Shown here: one piece after another, positions 38,311 through 45,664 of the stretch
Position numbering within the stretch: position 1 is the first letter of the stretch
How the letters are laid out: each line of letters opens with the position of its first letter
Assembly (NCBI GenBank): GCA_025352375.1
Contig: JANXTL010000022.1
Span: 1-45,664, forward strand
Length of the DNA stretch: 45,664 bases
Direction of reading: 5' to 3'
Source: Acetobacteraceae bacterium
GTDB taxonomy: Bacteria > Pseudomonadota > Alphaproteobacteria > Acetobacterales > Acetobacteraceae
Position numbers and translations under genes: made by a program
The notes under the pieces: model-generated
What the model saw: only the letters and a program-made list of their open reading frames with translations
The model's database searches: none
Told to the model about the DNA's origin: nothing

Positions 38311-38661
38311 ATGGCCAAGATCATCCGCACCGAACCCGGTCCGATCCTCTCCAAAGCCGTCGAATATCACGGCTTCGTCTACCTGCCGGGCATCACCGCC
38401 CGCGATACCGCCAAGGACATCAAGGGCCAGACAGCCGACGTGCTGGCGCAGATCGATGAGATGCTGGAGCTGCACGGCACCGACAAGACCCGCTTGCTAC
38501 AGGCGACGATCTGGGTGAAGGACATCAAGGAACGCGGCGCAATGAACGAGGTTTGGACGCCGTGGCTGCCGCCCGAGGGCGCCCCCGTCCGCGCGTGCGT
38601 CCAGGCCGAAATGGCCGCGCCGCGCGTGTTGGTGGAGATCATGGTGACGGCCTGTAAATAG
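38311..38661 (+). CDS. RidA/YjgF-family protein
   Basis: The 116-residue protein has the short RidA fold, with AVEYHGFVYLPGITARD, QTADVLAQIDEMLELHGTDKTRLLQATIWVKDIKERGAMNEVWTPWLP and the C-terminal CVQAEMAAPRVLVEIMVTA. The canonical Arg that binds the imino acid (RxxV) is replaced here by the PVRACVQAEMA region, so activity is uncertain. It is the second RidA-type gene in the window, not closely similar to the first. It stands alone and ends just before a hairpin shared with the convergent small-protein gene. Confidence 0.9.
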   Translation: MAKIIRTEPGPILSKAVEYHGFVYLPGITARDTAKDIKGQTADVLAQIDEMLELHGTDKTRLLQATIWVKDIKERGAMNEVWTPWLPPEGAPVRACVQAEMAAPRVLVEIMVTACK

Positions 38662-38672
38662 GCCGTATCGAT

Positions 38673-38702
38673 CCCTGGTTGCGCCGCCGGCGCTAACCAG
38701 GG
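38673..38702. terminator. Strong hairpin between convergent genes
   Basis: CCCTGGTT (38673-38680) pairs with AACCAGGG (38695-38702), and inside it GCGCC (38681-38685) pairs with GGCGC (38689-38693), giving a 13-bp stem with one bulge. No T-run follows on either side. It fits between the RidA gene and the small membrane protein gene as a bidirectional stop. Confidence 0.55.
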
Positions 38703-38912
38703 TCACTTCCGCTCGGTCGTCGTCGTGGTCGTGGTGGTAGGAGCGGTTGCCGGACCCGCAGGCGTCGAAACCGTCGTCTGCTGGGTGGTGCTGGTTGCGC
38801 GGCCACCGAGGTAACCGCCGTTAAACAAAAAGAAGCCAATACCGGCGGCAACGACCAAACCACCCACGATAAAGGCGAGCGGACCGATGCCGCCGCTTGA
38901 ATTCTCGGACAT
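38703..38912 (-). CDS. Small single-pass membrane protein
   Basis: The 69-residue product has one transmembrane segment (GPLAFIVGGLVVAAGIGFFLF), then a Ser/Thr/Pro-rich tail ending in seven or eight consecutive Thr and ERK. ATG at 38912 gives a typical N-terminus MSENSSGG. No family is recognised. The Thr run is encoded by repeated ACC/ACG/ACT codons and could vary in length. The hairpin noted above directly follows its stop. Confidence 0.65.
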   Translation of the reverse strand: MSENSSGGIGPLAFIVGGLVVAAGIGFFLFNGGYLGGRATSTTQQTTVSTPAGPATAPTTTTTTTTERK

Positions 38913-39110
38913 TTTTGGTCTCGATATTTTCGATGAGGTGATGGAGGCCCTTTGCAAAGGGGATTACAAAGAGCCCCCATCGGCAGCGGCACCAGAAGTT
39001 GCCTTGAGGAGGTCCCAACTCGCTGGTTCTCGCTGAGCATTGTCTTCCTAACCCAGCGGAAACGGGAGGCATAGGTTCGGAAAATACCTATATTGCCGCC
39101 CGGAGCGGCG

Positions 39111-40796
<1,686 letters not shown>

Positions 40797-40831
40797 TTAT
40801 CCGGCAATCGGTGAAAATTTCGAGAAACCGC

Positions 40832-41155
40832 TCAGTTCGTCGGAACGGCGGGCTTCGCGGGTGGCGGCGGCACGGCGGGCGCGGTGTTGGCGGGCGGCGT
40901 GTCCAACAGGGACCGCTGCGGGCCCGGGGTGCCGCGGTTCAGCATCGCCAGCGTCAGGGACAGCACCATGAAGATGCCGGCCAGGATCGCCGTCGTTCGG
41001 GTCAGCAGGTTGGCGGTGCCGCGCCCGGACATGAACGATCCCATGCCCTGGGACGTGCCGATGCCCAGGCCGCCGCCCTCGCTACGCTGAATCAGGACGA
41101 CCCCGATCAACGCCAGGGTGACGAACAGGTGGACGATCAACAACACGGTACTCAA
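40832..41155 (-). CDS. secG: Preprotein translocase subunit SecG
   Basis: The 107-residue protein has the two SecG transmembrane helices (VLLIVHLFVTLALIGVVLIQRSEGGGLG and LTRTTAILAGIFMVLSLTLAML), joined by the conserved GIGTSQGMGSFMSGRGTANLLTRTT loop. It also has an Ala/Pro-rich C-terminal tail (NTAPAVPPPPAKPAVPTN), common in alphaproteobacteria. It assists SecA in the SecYEG channel and precedes pyrG. It is divergent from the PhyH-family gene. Confidence 0.95.
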   Translation of the reverse strand: MSTVLLIVHLFVTLALIGVVLIQRSEGGGLGIGTSQGMGSFMSGRGTANLLTRTTAILAGIFMVLSLTLAMLNRGTPGPQRSLLDTPPANTAPAVPPPPAKPAVPTN

Positions 41156-41288
41156 AGAGGGTGGCCCCCAGGCGCGGGTGAAAGCAATTGGCGCGGGTTC
41201 TAGCGGCGGGGATGATGCGGGTCAAACGCCGCCCTTGGATGGGCGCCGAACTCGCGGCATGGTGGGCGCATCGGCAGAGGATACGACA

Positions 41289-42515
41289 TTGACCGACCCC
41301 ATGCGCGATCTGTTCGATGAGGCCGGCTATCTGCGCCGCAACCCCGGCCTGATGGAGGCCATCCAAGCCGGCGTCGTCGCCAGCGGCTGGGACCATTACG
41401 ACAAGCACGGGCGGCGGGAAGGGCGGTTGCCGAACGACGTCGATCCCGACTTCTACCTCGCCGCCTATCCCATCATTGCGACCGACCTTGGGCGTCCGCC
41501 GCAACGCGGTGACGCCGCCGCCCATTTCATCCATTTAGGCCGAGCGCGGGGTTATCTGCCGCAGGTCGCGGCGCCGCGACCGGGCGACCCCGGGGCGGTC
41601 GCGTCTCCCTTCGGCGGCGGCTGGACCGACCGGGCGGACGCGCTGGACCTGATCCAAAACCGGTTCGATCTGGGCCGCATCACCGACAAGCAGGCGGAGC
41701 GGCTGCGATCCTGGGTGCGCGACGGTTACGTGGTGCTCGACCTCGGCACCGCCCACGACCGAGTCGATGCCGCGGCTCTGGCGCTGGAGCAAATGTTTTC
41801 CGGCGTCATGCCGGGGGCGCTGTTCCGCTGCTCCGCTTTGGGCGGCGAGGCGATTGAATGGGTGCCCGAACTCACCCCCAAACCCGCCGTTGTGCTTGAT
41901 GCCCATTATCTGTCCCGCGCCGTGCGATCCCTGATTTTGGCGGCCCCCGTGGCTCGGTTTCTGACGGAACTTTTCGACAGCCCCCTGCGCATCGGCGCCA
42001 GCGAGGGCGCGTTGCGGCCCATCGGCGTCCCGCCGCAACAGGACTCCGCGCTTTCGGGGCACTCGTCCCAGCGCTTGTTCGCGGGGGTGTGGGCCGGGCT
42101 GGACGATCCACCGGCCGGGGAGGGGCTTTACGTTTATCCCGGCAGTCACCGCCTGCCCGATTTTTGCTACGGCCATCGCTACAAATCGGTCGAGGAAGCG
42201 CGCCGCATGGCGGAAGGCGGGCTGGAAGCCGAGGCGGCGCGCCATGCGGAGGCCCTGTTGACCGCCATCCGGCGGGGCGGGCTGGTGCGCACGCCGCTGG
42301 CCCCGCAGCACGGGTCGGTTGTCGTGTGGCACCCGGATCTTATCCACGAAACGGCGGAGGTGACCGGGTTGGCGACGCGGCGGGCCATTCGCGCCTGGGT
42401 GTGTCCGCGTTTTGTGACACCGCTGTCCGCCGAACGCGTGCGGGCGAAGTTGCGATTCCAGGATGGGCACGTCTTCGGTTCGGCGGTCTATCCCGATCGG
42501 GAACCGCTGGATTGA
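41289..42515 (+). CDS. PhyH-family dioxygenase-like protein with N-terminal FDxxYL repeats
   Basis: The protein has two N-terminal copies of a motif seen in alphaproteobacterial glycan proteins (FDEAGYLRRNPGL...HYDKHGRREGRLP, then DPDFYLAAYPI...HFIHLGRARGYLP). A phytanoyl-CoA dioxygenase domain follows (about residues 110-390). Family cues are FAGVWAGLDDPPAGEGLYVYPGSHRLP and VVWHPDLIHETAEV. The first iron ligand in the HxD motif is Gln250 (QQD), so the iron site appears incomplete. TTG at 41289 is preferred for AGAGGA eight bases before it; ATG at 41259 is an alternative. Its stop overlaps the flippase TTG start, suggesting the two work in one surface-glycan pathway. Confidence 0.78.
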   Translation: MTDPMRDLFDEAGYLRRNPGLMEAIQAGVVASGWDHYDKHGRREGRLPNDVDPDFYLAAYPIIATDLGRPPQRGDAAAHFIHLGRARGYLPQVAAPRPGDPGAVASPFGGGWTDRADALDLIQNRFDLGRITDKQAERLRSWVRDGYVVLDLGTAHDRVDAAALALEQMFSGVMPGALFRCSALGGEAIEWVPELTPKPAVVLDAHYLSRAVRSLILAAPVARFLTELFDSPLRIGASEGALRPIGVPPQQDSALSGHSSQRLFAGVWAGLDDPPAGEGLYVYPGSHRLPDFCYGHRYKSVEEARRMAEGGLEAEAARHAEALLTAIRRGGLVRTPLAPQHGSVVVWHPDLIHETAEVTGLATRRAIRAWVCPRFVTPLSAERVRAKLRFQDGHVFGSAVYPDREPLD

Positions 42516-43963
42516 GCGAATCTCTCATCGCCCGAACCGCCCGGGGCGCGGGATGGGTCATGGCGTGGCGGTTCGGGATGCGGATCCTCGGGCTGGCCAG
42601 CACCCTGGTTTTGGTGCGTCTGCTGGCGCCGGCGGATTTCGGGCTGATCGCCTTGGCAAGCGGCTTTATGCAGTCGGTAGACGGGCTCATGAGTCTGGGC
42701 ACCGAGGAAGCGGTGATTCGGGAGGCGGCGCCGGATCGGGCGGTTTACGACACCGCCTTTACCCTGACCGCCTTGCGCGGCCTGATTGCCAGCGTGTTGG
42801 TGGCGGTCGCGGCGTTCCCTGCCGCCGAATTCTTCGGGGATCCGCGCCTGGGGCCGGTGCTGCTGGTCGTGGCGTTGCTGCCGTTGCTGGACGGGCTCAG
42901 CAACATCGGCGCCGTCGATTTCCGACGGAACATGACCTTCCACAAGGAGTTCGCGTTGATGGTGCTTCCCAAGCTCGGCGGCATCCTGGTGGCGATCCTG
43001 GCAGCCTTTTTGCTTCGCAGCTACGTCGCCATGCTTTGCGGCATGCTGGTCAACCGTTCCCTGCGGATGGCGATGACCTACGTCATGCACCCCTTCCGGC
43101 CGCGTTTTTCCCTGATTGCATGGCGGGCGCTGGTGGGCTATTCCGTCTGGACTTGGCTGCTGAGCCTGGCCACGCTGCTACGCGACCGCAGCGATAGTTT
43201 GTTTCTCGGGCGCATGGCGGGTACGGCGACGCTGGGCTTCTACAGCGTGGGCGCCGAGATCGCTGCGCTACCGATGACCGAACTCATCGAACCCTTGGGA
43301 CGAGCATCGTTTTCCGGGTTCGCGGCGGCTCGGCATGAGGGTGGGGCGGCGGGCGAGATTTTTCTCCGGTTGATCGGTCTTTCGGCGCTGCTGGCGCTGC
43401 CAGTCGGGCTGGGGTTGTCGGCGGTGGCCGCGCCGCTGACCCGGCTGGCGCTGGGGCCAGGGTGGGAGCAAGCGGTGCCGGTGCTGCAAGTGCTGGCTGT
43501 CGCTGGGACGATGCTGGTGTTTGGGCATTTGAGCCAGCATCTGCTCAGTGCGCATGCCTTGCTGGGGCGGTTGGTCGGGATCGTGCTGGCGGGCGCCGCG
43601 TTGCGAGTCGTCCTGCTGCTGGCGCTGATCCCCGGGTTCGGGGCGACCGGTGCGGCGATGGCGGCCGCGATTGCGATCGGCATGGAGCAAGGTCTCATGA
43701 TTGCGACGGCGCTGCGACGCTTTGGGATTGGGTTCCGGGGGCTGTTGGCGCAGGTGTGGCGGCCCGTTCTGGCGACCGGCGCCATGGGTGTCGTGCTGTG
43801 GGGGTTCGGGCTGGGCTGGGCGCCCGGCGACGGGCTGGTGGTGGGTGTCGTCGTGGGGGCGGGCGTGTTCGTGGTGGGACTTCTGGGAGCGTGGTTGCTC
43901 GCCGGGCGGCCGGCGGGGGCCGAGGCCGACCTGCTGGGGTTGGTCAGACCACGGTTGGGGTGA
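42512..43963 (+). CDS. Polysaccharide flippase (Wzx/MATE-like, oligosaccharide exporter)
   Basis: The protein of about 483 residues has 12-14 hydrophobic segments and the N-terminal cue TARGAGWVMAWRFGMRILGLASTLVLVRLLAPADFGLIALA, typical of the Wzx/RfbX-like lipid-linked sugar exporters. VDFRRNMTFHKEFAL and FGFYSVGAEIAALPMTEL-type regions are also family-like. The most plausible start is TTG at 42512, overlapping the previous stop (TTGA); no ATG with a ribosome site occurs before the first helix. The gene pairs with the PhyH-type gene, but no glycosyltransferase cluster surrounds them. Confidence 0.87.
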   Translation: MSESLIARTARGAGWVMAWRFGMRILGLASTLVLVRLLAPADFGLIALASGFMQSVDGLMSLGTEEAVIREAAPDRAVYDTAFTLTALRGLIASVLVAVAAFPAAEFFGDPRLGPVLLVVALLPLLDGLSNIGAVDFRRNMTFHKEFALMVLPKLGGILVAILAAFLLRSYVAMLCGMLVNRSLRMAMTYVMHPFRPRFSLIAWRALVGYSVWTWLLSLATLLRDRSDSLFLGRMAGTATLGFYSVGAEIAALPMTELIEPLGRASFSGFAAARHEGGAAGEIFLRLIGLSALLALPVGLGLSAVAAPLTRLALGPGWEQAVPVLQVLAVAGTMLVFGHLSQHLLSAHALLGRLVGIVLAGAALRVVLLLALIPGFGATGAAMAAAIAIGMEQGLMIATALRRFGIGFRGLLAQVWRPVLATGAMGVVLWGFGLGWAPGDGLVVGVVVGAGVFVVGLLGAWLLAGRPAGAEADLLGLVRPRLG

Positions 43964-44183
43964 TCCGCTCACGGTGCATCCCTTCGCGGATAACCAGCGC
44001 GCTTGTCTTATCAGGATCGGGTTCAGGAACCGGCCGGGCATGAGAAGACGCTGGATCGCCAGCTCGACGCGAGCGTCGCAGCACACACCGAGCGTGCTTG
44101 AAATCGAACGCCTGAGCCACCAGCAGCGAGATGGGTGCCTCGAGGGTAGTGGGTAACACCAACCGAGCGTAGCTCCGATTCAT
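43944..44183 (-). CDS. Small hypothetical protein
   Basis: A 79-residue frame starts MNRSYARLVLPTTLEAPISLL, with AGGGGG about 13 bases before the ATG, and overlaps the flippase 3' end by 20 bases. It is rich in Arg, Pro and Ser (HARPVPEPDPDKTSALV), with no transmembrane or signal features. The family is unknown, and it may be a chance frame. Confidence 0.35.
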   Translation of the reverse strand: MNRSYARLVLPTTLEAPISLLVAQAFDFKHARCVLRRSRRAGDPASSHARPVPEPDPDKTSALVIREGMHRERITPTVV

Positions 44184-44425
44184 AGGCGCGGCATCCCCCT
44201 ACAGTAAGAGCCAATTGATATGATGGCATAAAATGTGCGGCGCGGTAGCGCACGGGGATGGCTGGCACCAGCCCGGCCATCCCGGAAAAAATCGACGCCC
44301 GACCGGTTAATGGTTCGGACGGTTGGCCTAAGTGGCCCGACAAAGGGACATTCTGGCGTTGCGTTGACAGGGATGAAAGTAAGGTTGCAGTCCGCATCCG
44401 CGCCGCCTATAAGCCCGCGACCCGC

Positions 44426-44514
44426 GGAGAGGTGCCAGAGCGGTCGATTGGGGCGGTCTCGAAAACCGTTGTACCCTATGGGTACCCAGGGTTCGAATCC
44501 CTGCTTCTCCGCCA
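44426..44514 (+). tRNA. tRNA-Ser (anticodon CGA)
   Basis: The 89-base structure has acceptor GGAGAGG/CTTCTCC, anticodon loop CTCGAAA giving CGA, a long variable arm (GTACCC/GGGTAC) as in class II serine tRNAs, T-arm CAGGGTTCGAATCCCTG and encoded GCCA. It reads UCG codons. It lies on the plus strand between the flippase and the adhesin-like gene. Confidence 0.96.
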
Positions 44515-44867
44515 CTCATCCCGCTTATCCAATTGAAATAATTTGGATTTTCTGATTGTCCCGGATACAATCCCCTCATTAATATCCTATCGATTTGCGC
44601 GAATGACCGCGAATGGCAGCGGGAGCCTTCTCCCCTCACCATCAAATTTCGCGCCATCGTGGCGTGCCAGTCCCCGCCCCGACGCTATGGCGTCGGCGCG
44701 CCGCGCACAGATAGACCGGAGCGGGCTTGCTCCCAATACCTCTTGCCGGTAACCGTTTGGTCAGTTCCGCTGCACTTTTATGATAGCGGTGCGATCTAGA
44801 CGAATCGATGTGCGCCCTCTATGGTCCTTCAGTGAAGCAGACGAGTCAATTTGGTTGGGAGCTTGCC
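44515..44867. other. Gene-free stretch upstream of the adhesin-like gene
   Basis: These 353 bases contain no gene I can support. The first part (44520-44600) is A+T-richer and includes TTGTCCCGGATACAATC, which could hold promoter elements. No repeat or clear operator is visible. The downstream gene needs its own promoter here. Confidence 0.4.
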
Positions 44868-45664
44868 ATGAAGCCGGCATTGTTTTTTTTAGCCCTAGCT
44901 GTCGCGCAGGCGTCGTCCCTGACTGCGGCGCACGCGCAACGGCAATCGGCCGCGGGGTCGGGCCCAACAACGATCAGCCCGACGGGCGTCCTGGGCGGTG
45001 TGGATATGTCGGCCTCCGGCGGCACCGGGACGTTGATTGTTGGCATTGTCGGCGGCCCTCAAACCGATATTTTCACCCTCAACACATCCCTCGCGTCCAT
45101 TCCGCCGGCGGTTTCGTCCGACGCGTCCAGTACCAGCAACATAACCTTCAACAGCAGCTCGACCGTGCATGGCGCCATCGGCCAGACGCCTGGGCCGTTC
45201 TTCCTGCATATCGGCGCCGGCGCACTTGGTGCCACGGTTAATTTCCTGGGCCCGGTGTATGGGACGACGTTGGACGTCGGCGCCGGAATTGTGAATTTCA
45301 ACAGCGGATCGATTAATGTCACGGCGACGAATTTCGCGGCCGACGGCACGATCGGCTTGGCGCCCAACACGACGGTAATTGGGGCACTGACGACGACGGC
45401 GGGGGCGAATACCGGCACGTTGATCCTGGGTGGCGGCAGCGTGCTGAACGGCGCGGTGGGCGGTGCCATCGGTCTGAAAGCCATCAACCTGTCGGGTGGC
45501 AACGCGACAATCACCGGCGCCGTCAATGCGTATTCGTTCAACCTTGGGAGCAGCACGCTGAATATCGGCGGGGCGTTGACGATGCCGGCCAGCAGCTCGG
45601 TGGGCGGAATTATCAATACGACCCTCGCGAGCCCGTCGGTCTTTGGCAACATCCGGCCCCTGGG
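44868..45664 (+). CDS. Autotransporter/adhesin-like secreted protein, 3' end beyond the window
   Basis: An open frame from ATG 44868 runs without stop to the window end (265 codons plus two bases). GGGAG lies six bases before the ATG. The product has a signal peptide (ALFFLALAVAQASSLTAAHA), then a low-complexity Gly/Thr/Ser/Asn-rich passenger of short strands such as NITFNSSSTVHGAIG, GTLILGGGSVLNGAVGGAIG and STLNIGGALTMPAS. This pattern fits beta-helical passengers of type V secreted adhesins, though the beta-barrel would be outside. The repeats are of similar but not identical sequence. Whether it is functional cannot be told from this part. Confidence 0.8.
   Translation, partial: MKPALFFLALAVAQASSLTAAHAQRQSAAGSGPTTISPTGVLGGVDMSASGGTGTLIVGIVGGPQTDIFTLNTSLASIPPAVSSDASSTSNITFNSSSTVHGAIGQTPGPFFLHIGAGALGATVNFLGPVYGTTLDVGAGIVNFNSGSINVTATNFAADGTIGLAPNTTVIGALTTTAGANTGTLILGGGSVLNGAVGGAIGLKAINLSGGNATITGAVNAYSFNLGSSTLNIGGALTMPASSSVGGIINTTLASPSVFGNIRPL

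Noticed and set aside
43268-44086. Open frame of 272 codons opposite the flippase
   Set aside because: Rich in Gln, Pro and Arg with no fold features; antisense shadow of a GC-rich membrane protein gene.

Overview
The window is GC-rich throughout and reads as chromosome of an alphaproteobacterium, probably of the Rhodospirillales/Acetobacteraceae type. This placement is inference. It rests on the secA - parvulin - argJ order, the glnB-glnA and glnK-amtB pairs with sigma-54 type promoters, a short psd-pssA phospholipid pair and the adjacent secG/pyrG. There is no rRNA, no transposase gene and no CRISPR array. Two tRNA genes (His-GTG and Ser-CGA) are present.

Region by region: 1-5.6 kb is an accessory-looking block. 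A 111-bp repeat occurs twice in inverted orientation (27-137 and 4487-4597), each copy bracketed by TAA. It encloses a degenerate histidine kinase, an M20-type carbamoylase/amidase, an acyl-CoA dehydrogenase-like protein and an SDR oxidoreductase. A universal stress protein and a REP-like double hairpin follow. 5.7-14.1 kb is mostly core: a BamE-like lipoprotein, a TerC-type membrane protein, a RidA protein, secA with a small periplasmic protein gene, two tandem secreted parvulin isomerases, and argJ. A complete TRAP transporter (14.1-17.0 kb) follows argJ closely. Then come a GxSxG hydrolase, a GtrB/ArnC-like glycosyltransferase and a beta-barrel porin.

20.4-25.4 kb is a nitrogen-assimilation block on the minus strand: glnB, glnA, glnK, amtB and an unrecognised small secreted protein. 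I find sigma-54 (-24/-12) promoter matches before glnB, glnK and the secreted protein, so the unknown protein may belong to the nitrogen regulon. 25.7-29.1 kb runs tRNA-His, mobA, aspartate dehydrogenase, a small membrane protein, psd and pssA. 29-38.7 kb is a metabolic and transport stretch: an alpha/beta hydrolase with Asp in the nucleophile position, an amino-acid ABC binding protein and permease without ATPase, a pirin, a fused double CoA-transferase, a homogentisate dioxygenase-like cupin, a LivJ-type binding protein and a second RidA protein. A small foreign-looking patch (34.2-35.8 kb) holds an unknown protein and a ParDE-type toxin-antitoxin pair.

38.7-45.7 kb holds a small membrane protein, pyrG and secG. 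A PhyH-family protein that lacks one iron-ligand His is translationally coupled to a polysaccharide flippase. tRNA-Ser follows, and the window ends inside an autotransporter/adhesin-like gene. Several proteins have a substitution at the key catalytic position (kinase H-box, PhyH HxD, CoA-transferase N-half, hydrolase nucleophile). These are seen directly in the sequence, but their functional meaning is inferred.
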